DNA from: Candidatus Villigracilis proximus
GTDB taxonomy: Bacteria; Chloroflexota; Anaerolineae; Anaerolineales; Villigracilaceae
NCBI GenBank assembly: GCA_016715195.1
Contig: JADKBB010000015.1
Span: 1-64,000 of the forward strand
Reading direction: 5' to 3'
DNA: 64,000 bases
The notes under the pieces were generated by a model that did no database searches, had not been told where the DNA came from, and saw only the letters and a program-made list of their open reading frames with translations. The position numbers and the translations under genes are program-made. The first letter of the stretch is position 1. Each line of letters starts with the position of its first letter. Of the stretch, positions 42,329-51,008 are shown in pieces.

Positions 42329-44888
42329 GAGACTCAATCAACCGACTTTGTGACCAAAGATGATGAAAAAATAAACTGATGACGATCAGGTCAAGCGAAA
42401 GGAGCGGCAAACTAAAGCGCGGAAAATAAGCGGCGGGGCGTACAACGATGTAGGCAGGCAAAAGACTGAGAGCAAGCAGACCAAGGCGCAGGTCAAGTTT
42501 TTTGAAAATACCGACGCGAAGAAAAACAGATGCGAGCACGAGCATAAACCCGATCAACAAAGGAGTTGATATTAATAAAACATCCAGCGGAGATTCTGCA
42601 AATTTTTCACGCAGATCTTTCATTGTTCCGCCAACAATAACTTTTACCAGCCCATCAATAAAACTTTTGAAGGATGTTTGATCGGTGTCAGACGCATTTA
42701 ACATGTAGTCAGGGACAAATAAAAAGTATCCAAGAACGGCAAGAAAAACCGGCAGACACAAAGCGGACATATAGGCGGCAAGAAGTTTCCAGTTTGTTTT
42801 TAACCAGCCAAAGAATTGCATCCAGGCGTTCTTTAGCGTGCCCTGTATCGGCGCGGAAGAAAGCAGGATCGCAGTGAATGTAATTCCAAGATAATCGAGG
42901 CGCAGCAGGACCGTGAAAATACCCGCGATAAACATGCCAACGCGTTGATGTTTGATGGCGAAGTAATAGGTGAGTAACAGCAAAGTTGTTGAAAATGGTT
43001 CGATCAATCCAAAGCGGAAATAGAAAATATAGAGCGAGGGCAAAAAGAGCAGTGAAAGATAAAAGACCGCGGCGCTCAGTGAGACTTTATCTGTCAGGCG
43101 GAGTTCTTTCATCAATTCAATCATGAGAGCGCCGCTGAGTATGGCGCACCATGTATCAATAAATAACTGTGCCGATGCCGAATGTCCAAAGAGAATATGC
43201 AGGAGGCCAACGACATAAGGGAAAAGAACCTTATATGCACGGGGCGGCGTATTCGCAAGAAATATATCCAGATTGACATAGATATTATGCGCGAAGGTTT
43301 GATATTCAAGTCCGTCTTGAAATGGCGGAAAATTGGTAACCACCCGCAGGTCGTATGTATCCAGGGCGAGGAAGAGAAACAGCAGAACAACTCCGAAGGA
43401 AAACAGGAATACCTTTCCTGAAAAATAGCGTTGATAAAGAAATTGTTCCGTCAATTTCACTGCATAGAAAACAAGAATAACTGATAACGCCAAAACATTC
43501 ATGTATTGCTTTTGGATCAACAGCGTCACAAAAAACAGGGGCAGACCGGATAATGCGAGATACAGGTCAACCAGTGAAATTTTGCCGTCTTGCAACAATA
43601 CGCGGATTGCGATGAATAATCCGACAAAGATCAACGAGGCGAACAAAAAGCCCAACACATTCAAAACAAAGCCAAAGGTATTCACCTGGCTTACGGGGTA
43701 ATTGGCGCCATCCAGTGATGTCCATACACGCGGAGATGCAAAAAGGGATTGTGTTGAACCATCGGGATATACAAGAAAAGGCTCCAAACGCATTTGTCCA
43801 TAATGATCGAAGAGGAGCGCACCTTGAATTTTGACTTGACCAGATTCGGGGATGGAATCGTAAAGTTTGCTGTCAATGTCTTCGATCCGCTCAACAAATA
43901 TGAGGGGAACCGTTTTTTGCGTGCTGACATCCAGCAGTTCCGCTTGAATTTGTTTTGCGCCCTGTGTGACAAATATAAGTCTTTCATTCTGCTGTAAGTT
44001 GATGTATCCGTTTAATTCCAACTTCAGCCAGAATTGATTTTTATCAAACCCAAAGCGATTGTTAATCCATTCAACGGGAAATTCACGCAGCGCATAATAT
44101 GGACGATTAATGACCTGTGTATAACCGGGAGTTGCATAAGTGTGATAACTTCTGTCCCATTGATCGGTCAAAACTGCTTCTTCGCTGGTAAAAGCGTAAA
44201 TTCCCAGGCCTGTCTGCGGGAGAAAACTGAAGAAAACAAGTTTCACTACGAACAGGCTTGCAAGTGAAAAAATAAAGAAACGTTTGGAAAAGATATTCCA
44301 AACGACGGCAAATGTTAGCGGCAAGATAAATACCGCAAAAAGGAATTCAAGAGACGAGTCCCAGGGGAAACCATCGAACCACGAAGGAATGCGGGATGGG
44401 ACCAGTAAAAATCCATAAGCGAGGAATACGCCAATAATTCCGAACAGGCTATCGTTACGGCCAGATGCGCTTGTATTTCCATCCTGTACGCCTGATGGAG
44501 ACGATCCAAACAACAACAGGATTTCCAACCCGATCAGCCAGAGGCATATCAGTAAAGGAGCTGCCACCACGACAATATTTGCGGCTGGCATTATCACAAA
44601 GAAAAAAGCGGATAGAAGCAGAATCACGATTAAAGGGAATGACCTTCCGATCATTCCCTTTAAAATATCCAAAATCTTTTGTTCAAGGTCGTTTTTTCGT
44701 TTTAGAAAAGCCGGGATCAAAAGACCCAGCAGTCCGGCAAAAGCAGTCAACGCTGAAAAGATTAGCGTGGATGCAAGCCCTTGCTGTGCGGCAAGGAATG
44801 CAGTCATCACACCTGAAAATAAAAGCTCAGCACTTGCCAGATAAATAAATAATCCAAACCGAAAATCGTACTTGTTCTGCAGCATCAT
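42321..44888 (-). CDS. large multi-pass membrane protein
   Basis: An 855-residue protein with about 17-20 hydrophobic segments and a soluble middle region (residues ~225-390) containing Tyr/Trp-rich sequence and beta-like stretches (DQWDRSYHTYATPGYTQVI and GQVKIQGALLFDHYGQM). The C-terminal half resembles GT-C polytopic enzymes (EYQTFAHNIYVNLDIFLANTPPRAYK). I do not assign a family. It lies just upstream of, and overlaps by 8 nt, the GT39-like gene, so the two likely make one envelope-glycan function. Confidence 0.65.
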   Translation of the reverse strand: MMLQNKYDFRFGLFIYLASAELLFSGVMTAFLAAQQGLASTLIFSALTAFAGLLGLLIPAFLKRKNDLEQKILDILKGMIGRSFPLIVILLLSAFFFVIMPAANIVVVAAPLLICLWLIGLEILLLFGSSPSGVQDGNTSASGRNDSLFGIIGVFLAYGFLLVPSRIPSWFDGFPWDSSLEFLFAVFILPLTFAVVWNIFSKRFFIFSLASLFVVKLVFFSFLPQTGLGIYAFTSEEAVLTDQWDRSYHTYATPGYTQVINRPYYALREFPVEWINNRFGFDKNQFWLKLELNGYINLQQNERLIFVTQGAKQIQAELLDVSTQKTVPLIFVERIEDIDSKLYDSIPESGQVKIQGALLFDHYGQMRLEPFLVYPDGSTQSLFASPRVWTSLDGANYPVSQVNTFGFVLNVLGFLFASLIFVGLFIAIRVLLQDGKISLVDLYLALSGLPLFFVTLLIQKQYMNVLALSVILVFYAVKLTEQFLYQRYFSGKVFLFSFGVVLLFLFLALDTYDLRVVTNFPPFQDGLEYQTFAHNIYVNLDIFLANTPPRAYKVLFPYVVGLLHILFGHSASAQLFIDTWCAILSGALMIELMKELRLTDKVSLSAAVFYLSLLFLPSLYIFYFRFGLIEPFSTTLLLLTYYFAIKHQRVGMFIAGIFTVLLRLDYLGITFTAILLSSAPIQGTLKNAWMQFFGWLKTNWKLLAAYMSALCLPVFLAVLGYFLFVPDYMLNASDTDQTSFKSFIDGLVKVIVGGTMKDLREKFAESPLDVLLISTPLLIGFMLVLASVFLRVGIFKKLDLRLGLLALSLLPAYIVVRPAAYFPRFSLPLLSLDLIVISLFFHHLWSQSRLIESHE

Positions 44889-44904
44889 TTTTCCAAAAAC
44901 TTTT

Positions 44905-47900
44905 TTATTTCATCAACTGTTCCACGCGGCTCTCACCCACCGAGTAATACTTCGCCTTCGCATGGTGGACAATGATCGCAGCGGTAGATTGCTCGGGAAC
45001 GAGCTGCCCCGATGTGGCGAGACTCATACCGAGTTCGGATTCTACTGCGGGTAATAATTTAAAGACCTTGAAATGATCTTCGAGCTCGGGGATGGCGGGG
45101 TAACCCCACGAATAACGCTTGCCCTGCTCTTCGCTAAGTCCCAACTCACGGCGGATGTGCTCGTGCAGATAGTTCGCCGTTGCTTCTGCAGTTTGCACGG
45201 CGAGACCATGCAGGAAGTAGGCTTCGGTGTAATCGTTGGCAGCTTGCATCTTCTCAAATTTCTCGGTGGCTTCAAGTCCCACGGTGACAACTTGCAGCGC
45301 AACCACATCCATTTGACCTGATTCAACAGTGGCGTAGTAATCTGAAAGCGCGAGGTGATCATCGTAAGGCTGGCGCGGGAAATCGAAACGTGCAATCTCC
45401 CGTAGCGGATTTGAAAGCGGATTCACGGATGAAACGGATTCGGGATCGTAAATGATTAGCGCGTCACCATCGGCTTGACAGGGAAAATACCCATACACAG
45501 CTTGTGGTTTAAGCCAGCCGTCTTTGAGCGCTTCTTTTGTCATTTTGGCGAGACGGGCATCGAAGTCTGCTTTGAGTTTTTCCCATTCCGCACCGTGGGT
45601 ATTCTTAGCGCCCCATGACAGACGGTAGAGTTCATTCATATTGAGGTGTTTCAAAACCATTTCAAGCGGCATATCTTTGACAACTCGTTGACCAAGTTTG
45701 GCGGGAAGTTGAATCGGCGCAGGCACAATCGCTGACCGCTGACCACTGACCGCTGACTGCTTGACTTGCGAAGCGCGGTTCATTTCCATATCTGCATCTT
45801 TGCGGAGTTGTTCCAGCATGGCAGGCTTGCGGTTGGAGTCGATCAACGAGTCCATTGTGTCGAGTCCTTCGAAGGCATCCTTACAATAGAAAACGCCGGG
45901 TTCATAAGCGTTGCCATCTTCCGCAAAGAGAATACGACGCCCGAAGCGGCGATTGATGGCCGCGCCGCCGATCAGGATCGGGATCTTATGTCCACGGCGC
46001 TGCATTTCGTTGACGATGAGCGGCATCTGCTTCGAGGTGGAAACCAGCAAAGCAGACAAGCCAATCGCGGTGGCGTTGGCTTTCACAGCTTCGGTGATGA
46101 TCGTCTCAGCCGGGACTTGCTTGCCGAGGTCAATGACGGTATAGCCATTGTTTGCAAGAATGGTCTTGACCAAATTCTTGCCGATGTCATGCACGTCACC
46201 ATAGACGGTGGCGATGACAACAGTTCCTTTGGTGACGCCTTCCACTTTTTCGAGATAATTCTCAAGATGGGAAACGGTCTTTTTCATCGTTTCAGCGGAT
46301 TGCAGCACGAAGGGCAGGATCAATTCACCCGCGCCGAATTTGTCCCCCACTTCTTTCATGGCAGGCAGCAAGACATTGTTTAATGTATAAACCGCAATTT
46401 CATGCTTCGTAGGGGCAGGGCTTGTCCCTGCCCCATTATCAGGTAACGCCTCATTCCAAATGTAACCGCGCTTGATAATGGTATCAATGTCCGCTTCGAC
46501 GCCGTCTTTGTGACGATGAAGAATGCACCAGTGCAATCTTTGTTCAGGAGTCATGCCTGCGGTGGGGTCAGCAACCGTAGATTCAGTGGAAACCGTAACC
46601 GTTTCAAAATGTTGAATGAAGAGCTGCAAGGCATCGTCACGGCGGTTGAAAATTAGATCTTCGCACAGGTTGCGTTCTTCGGTGCCGATCTCGGTATAGG
46701 GCATCACATGCGCGGCGTTGACGATTGCCATATCCAAACCAGCTTGCACGCAGTAATACAGCATGACAGAGTTCAACGGCGGGCGGGCTTGCGGAGCAAA
46801 TCCAAACGAAAGATTGCTCACGCCAAGCGATGTCATCACACCCGGTAAATTTTGTTTGATGAGACGAATGCCTTCAATGGTCTCTTTGGCTGAGTCGACA
46901 AATTCAACGTCACCTGTGGCGAGTGTGAATGTCAGATCATCGAAAACCAGATCTTCGGGTTTGAGTCCATGGTCGTTGACGGCAATATCATAAATACGCT
47001 TTGCTACTTCGAGTTTGCGCTGCGCAGTCTTTGCCATGCCATCTTCATCAATGGTCAAGGTGATGACCGCGGCATTATATTTTTTGGCGAGAGCAAAAAT
47101 CTTATCGGCTTTTTCGCGGCCAGATTCAAGATGGGTCGAGTTGATGAGACAACGTCCCGGTGCGGTTTGCAATGCAATTTCCATTACGTCCACTTCGGTG
47201 GTGTCGATCACCAAAGGCACGTCCACGCCCATGGCTAATTTTTTGATGACCTTGCGCATTTGCTCGCCTTCATCACCGCGCTCGGTGACGGCCACGGAAA
47301 TATCGAGAGCGTGCGCGCCGCCTGCAACCTGGTCACGTGCGATCTGCAAAATGCCATCATAATCTTCTTCGAGCAGGAGGCGCTTGAACTTGCGTGAGCC
47401 TTGCGCGTTGCAACGTTCGCCAAGCAAGGTCGGGGCGGGTTCCTGTCGCATGGTAATTGCTGACATTGCGGACGATAGACGACCGACCGTGGACGATGGT
47501 CTGCTCGGGCCGGGATACTGATTCAGTTTTTCAACGAGCAGCTTGAGGTGAGTCGGAGTCGTGCCGCAGCATCCGCCCACGACCGAGATGTTGTGCTTCG
47601 TCACAAACTCGTACATGTCATTCGCAAACGGTTCAGGTTCCAGCGGATAAACAGCCTGCCCATCCACATTCAATGGAAGGCCTGCATTTGGAATGCACGA
47701 AACCGGCAGCGTGGAATTTTCGCCGAGGAAGCGGATCGGCTCGCGCATGTGTTCGGGGCCGGTGGAACAGTTGAGGCCGATGACGTCGATGCCCATGCCT
47801 TCGAGGATGGTGAGTGACGCGTTGATGTCGGTGCCGAGCAGCATACGACCGGTCGTATCAAACGTGACCTGAGCCTGAATCGGCAAATAGACATTCGTTT

Positions 47901-48475
47901 CGCTGAAAGCTTTGTGAATGCCCGTGATGGCGGCTTTGACTTCGAGAATATCCTGCGAAGTTTCGATCAACAGAAGATCGACGCCGCCTTGAATTAATCC
48001 CACGGCTTGTTCGCGGAAAATATCTATTAATTCGTCATAGGCGATATTCGATAATTCGGGATCGGTAGTGGAGGGAAGTTTGCCTGTGGGACCCATTGAA
48101 CCAGCGACGAATCGCGGCTGACCTGTCTTGGCGGCATATTCATCGGTAAGTTTGCGCGCAAGAGTTGCCGCCGCAATATTGATCTCGGCAATGCGGTCTT
48201 GCAATTTGTATTCCTGCATCGTCAAACGATTCGAGCGGAAGGTGTCTGTTTCGAGCACATCCACGCCCACATCAAGAAACGAACGGTGGACTTTTTCCAC
48301 GGCTTCAGGGCGCGAGATGACGAGATAGTCATTGCATCCGTTGTATTGCTCGCCGCCGAAATCTTCAGCAGTCAGGTTTTGGTTTTGCAGGCTCGTTCCC
48401 ATCGCGCCATCGAAAACAAGGACTTTCTTTTCGAGTGCGTCGAGGTAACGGCGGTTGGTGTATTTACGATGTCAT
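44905..48475 (-). CDS. metH: methionine synthase, cobalamin-dependent (5' frameshift)
   Basis: A full four-module MetH that methylates homocysteine using methyl-THF. From the clean ATG at 48402 the frame has 1165 residues: homocysteine/zinc domain (LNCSTGPEHM ~217, GGCCGTTPTH ~277), pterin domain (TLLGERCNAQGSRKF ~327), B12 cap and B12 domain (YGDVHDIGKNLV ~740, cobalt-ligand His) and AdoMet reactivation domain (SWGYPAIPELED). The conserved start RKYTNRRYLDALEKKVLVFDGAMGTS lies upstream: ATG 48475 (behind AGGAG) gives MTS, then one extra base separates it from RKYTN. Three in-frame palindromic repeats fill the interdomain linkers (46408-46434, 45731-45765, 47468-47503). Confidence 0.92.
45731..45765. 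repeat. repeat in the metH B12/activation linker
   Basis: GCTGACCGCTGACCACTGAC-type units encode QSAVSGQRSAIVP between the B12 and AdoMet domains, in frame. Confidence 0.7.
46408..46434. repeat. palindromic repeat in the metH pterin/cap linker
   Basis: CGTAGGGGCAGGG-CTTGT-CCCTGCCCC encodes NGAGTSPAPTK. It is nearly the same element as the glgP terminator at 28786-28816 and the half-element at about 24428. Confidence 0.75.
47468..47503. repeat. repeat in the metH homocysteine/pterin linker
   Basis: GCGGACGATAGACGACCGAC and following GGACGATGGTC units encode PSRPSSTVGRLSSAM between the first two MetH domains, in frame. They relate to the repeat at 38622-38681. Confidence 0.65.
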
Positions 48476-49353
48476 TAAGTTCTCCTAAACTTTTCTTTAT
48501 CCATACATCAAGGAAAAACCTTCCAACTCTTAATAGCTTCAGGTTTCTGGTAATTCAGCTCAAATCAGTGATTATTATTAGATTATAAGAAAATATAAAT
48601 CGTTACATTAGGTGCTATTGGCGATGTTTCAAATTGTCTGTATCTAGCATGTCTTTGCTGCCTTTAGTTCAGAGTTGTAAGTGACAGTTTTCTTGTCAAG
48701 AAAAACAATGAAATCATGGACAATATATTTCAAAACGAAAGACATAATTTTCTTTCTGTACTCGTTAACTCCAAAGAGTTTTTGCCCGCTTGGGTGTTGA
48801 AAGATAACGACCTATTTCCAAATGCAAATTTTTATTTGCATTTTGGTAAATTAAATCAATGAGCAGTGAAGGTTCAGCTCTCTAAAAACTTGATACCATT
48901 TGTTCCGGTATTTTTGTAAAATGTCTTAGTCCAAAAATTGATCATTGCAGGAGACCCAAGTTATTGTCCTTTGAGGAATGTCTGTTTTTTTGACCAATGT
49001 CAAACAAACCTATCAACAGTTTCCCGTCAGCGTACTGGTGTTTGTTATTTGTTGCATTAATAACTTGTTTTACTGCATCCCCTGTTCATTTGAAACATAT
49101 ATTTGCATGACAATGAAAGGTTGGTGGTCGTATAAATAAACAAAAAACAATATCATTTTTGATGGAACTTAAGTTTGAATCAGTAATATGGAATCCATAA
49201 GGAAATAAATAAACCTCTGTTTGTTTTACGTGTACTTGCTAGATAGTAGGAGACTGTTCAAAATAGATGTTTGGGGTTGATTGGTCTTGGTGCATTTTTT
49301 CTCAAGTTTAACTTCCAATCTTGCATCTCCAGCACGGGGGGTGGATTGGGTCC
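48476..49353. other. AT-rich intergenic tract with possible gene relics
   Basis: About 850 bp upstream of metH without an assigned gene, markedly AT-rich. On the plus strand an ATG frame of 48 codons (48716-48862, MDNIFQNERHNFLSVLVNSK...) is protein-like, and on the minus strand DLIYQNANKNLHLEIGRYL... is equally open for a while before stops. No ribosome site is strong. It may be a decayed mobile or accessory gene. A weak TATAAT on the minus strand (48582-48587) could drive metH. Confidence 0.4.
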
Positions 49354-49465
49354 GCACGGGGATTAATCCCCGTGCTATGCGTACGAAGCGCTGCGCGCTA
49401 GTCCGCTTGAGCGGACTTTGTAGGCGTAGCACGGACGTTCACGTCCGTGCGGTTTCGAGGCGTCG
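49354..49465. repeat. cluster of palindromic repeats
   Basis: Adjacent perfect or near-perfect palindromes: GCACGGGGATTAATCCCCGT (plus GC), AGCGCTGCGCGCT, AGTCCGCTTGAGCGGACT and GCACGGACGTTCACGTCCGT (plus GC). They form an array of hairpins just downstream of the truncated YdeI-like gene. The GCGGACT core also occurs at 24383. Confidence 0.8.
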
Positions 49466-49490
49466 AAAAATCCTATCGTAATCCGCCACT

Positions 49491-49829
49491 CTATGTTCCC
49501 TTTGGCAGAGTCGCCCGCCCCGCTTCGGTCATTTTGCCTTCTTCGATCATTTTACGCGCCCGCTCGATGTTCGTTTCCGTCCACAGGGATTTTTGTCTGC
49601 GGGGCGTGAAGCGTTTGGCGTAGCGTTGATCGTCCATGCCTTTTTCAAAGCCGTCGATCCAGCCGAAACAGATGGCTTCCTCCACCGCTTCTACATACGG
49701 GATGGATGGTTTACCTGTGACCTTTTTATATTGGATCAGCCAGATCTCTTTGCAGGTCTTGTGATTTTTCTCCAGCCATTCGCGGAATTCTTCGCGAGTG
49801 GTGACGTAAATTGTTTCACCGATTTCCAT
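49491..49829 (-). CDS. YdeI/OmpD-associated-like protein, C-terminally short
   Basis: A 112-residue protein: IYVTTREEFREWLEKNHKTCKEIWLIQYKK, then PYVEAVEEAICFGWIDGFEKGMDDQRYAKRFTPRRQKSLWTETNIERARKMIEEGKMTEAG, the core YdeI motif. Family members usually run to about 190 residues, and this one ends right at the palindrome cluster (ATLPKGT). It is probably truncated, but may still fold. It is the first gene after the SAM riboswitch, which is an unusual target, since YdeI proteins have no known methionine role. Confidence 0.8.
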   Translation of the reverse strand: MEIGETIYVTTREEFREWLEKNHKTCKEIWLIQYKKVTGKPSIPYVEAVEEAICFGWIDGFEKGMDDQRYAKRFTPRRQKSLWTETNIERARKMIEEGKMTEAGRATLPKGT

Positions 49830-49870
49830 TTTGGGTTCTCCATATCATTGCTTTACTTGCAGCAACAAAA

Positions 49871-49897
49871 TTAAAACGCCTCTCTAAATGAGAGGCG
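49871..49897 (-). terminator. expression-platform terminator of the SAM riboswitch
   Basis: On the minus strand CGCCTCTC-ATTT-AGAGAGGCG is followed by TTTTAATTTTG. It lies 20 nt downstream of the S-box aptamer, so it is the regulated intrinsic terminator. Confidence 0.85.
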
Positions 49898-49917
49898 ACA
49901 TAAATAAGAAGTCATCT

Positions 49918-50010
49918 CTCATCTGTCAGACATTTGTCTGCCGAAGTTGGCACCGCTTGAACGGTTGCCGAGGTTTCAAAGGGTCGGGTCCCTCCGCCTC
50001 TCTGGATGAG
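49918..50010 (-). promoter_or_regulatory. SAM-I (S-box) riboswitch aptamer
   Basis: The minus strand carries the whole S-box consensus: P1 CTCATC with GATGAG, AGAGAGGCGGAGGGACCCG, TTGAAACCTCGGCAACC, GGTGCCAACTTC and the closing CAGATGAGAG. High SAM stabilises P1 and permits the terminator, so it turns expression off. Downstream lies the YdeI-like gene and, beyond repeats and an AT-rich tract, metH about 1.5 kb away. Confidence 0.95.
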
Positions 50011-50057
50011 TACAGAACTAAATTGTTTTAAGTTTATATCAAAGCGTGTGGGATTTG

Positions 50058-50906
50058 TCAATTTACTAAAGCATGTTCCAGGGTTTTGATCCGTTCGATG
50101 CCGGTATAAATATTGAATCGGTTTCCACGCAGAAAGCCAATGAGGGTGATTCCGAATCGTTCAGCAACTTCAACAGCCAATGTACTCGGCGCGGATACGG
50201 CACAGAAGACCGGCACGCCAGCGACAAAACTTTTTTGCAGCAACTCATAACTGGCGCGTCCACTCACCATCAATACCTTGTTGTGGAATGGCAATTGGTC
50301 ATTGAGCAATCCCCAGCCGATCAATTTATCGAGTGCATTATGGCGGCCAACATCCTCGCGGATGGCGAGTAGATTTCCGTTCAGGTCGAAGAGGGCGGCG
50401 GCGTGAAGTCCGCCTGTGGTTTCAAAGATTTCCTGAGATTGGCGAAGTTTATCTGGCAATGAAGTGATAAGTGCCGGGGTTGCGCCTGAACCGGCGGGGA
50501 TGGGCGGCAGGTTGCGCTGGCTGATGTCATCCAGCATGGTGCTGCCGCATACGCCGCAGGCGCTGTTGGTGAAAAAATGCCGCTCGAGCTGATTCAGTTT
50601 GGGGAGAGTATCAGCTTCCAGTTGAATCCGAAGCGAGTTGTATTCCTGCTGATTCCCGTCCACACAATAAGTCATATTTGCAACTTCCGCTTTGGTGTGG
50701 ATGATTCCTTCGTTGTAGAGGAATCCCGCTGCGAGTTCGTAATCGCTGCCGGGGGTGCGCATGGTGATGGCGATGGTGCGTTGTTCCTGTCCGGCGCGCA
50801 ATAGAATTTCCAGGGGTTCTTCGGCGGCGAGCACATCTTTTTTGCGTTGCGGCTGCCCATTTTCGATTGTCAGTATGGATTGTTTTTTCTTATTAAAGCG
50901 GGTCAT
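50058..50906 (-). CDS. fdhD: formate dehydrogenase accessory sulfurtransferase FdhD
   Basis: A 282-residue protein that passes sulfur from a cysteine desulfurase to the Mo/W cofactor of formate dehydrogenase, which is needed for activity. The FTNSACGVCGSTMLDD loop has the two key cysteines of CGVCG; REDVGRHNALDKLIGWGL and SGRASYELLQKSFVAGVPVFCAVSAPSTLAVEVAERFGITLIGFLRG (split over the C-terminal half) are family hallmarks. It starts at ATG 50906 after an AAGGTG site. It lies downstream of fdhA with a gap of ~100 bp. Confidence 0.95.
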   Translation of the reverse strand: MTRFNKKKQSILTIENGQPQRKKDVLAAEEPLEILLRAGQEQRTIAITMRTPGSDYELAAGFLYNEGIIHTKAEVANMTYCVDGNQQEYNSLRIQLEADTLPKLNQLERHFFTNSACGVCGSTMLDDISQRNLPPIPAGSGATPALITSLPDKLRQSQEIFETTGGLHAAALFDLNGNLLAIREDVGRHNALDKLIGWGLLNDQLPFHNKVLMVSGRASYELLQKSFVAGVPVFCAVSAPSTLAVEVAERFGITLIGFLRGNRFNIYTGIERIKTLEHALVN

Positions 50907-51008
50907 GTTCACCTTCGATCTGGGGCGGTTATACCATTAAGGAACCGGAGACTGGGAATGTTTTGATTCGCCAGTCTCCGGTTTTGACTTTTTTGACTTC
51001 GTTGTTTC

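Noticed and set aside
46408..47503. Palindromes in metH as transcription terminators
   Set aside because: They lie in the coding frame between conserved domains and lack U-runs in the gene's direction.
49354..49465. CRISPR array
   Set aside because: The palindromes differ from each other and have no regular spacers; no cas genes are in the window.
49226..49481. Short open frames over the palindrome cluster
   Set aside because: They are translations of palindromic repeat DNA on both strands.
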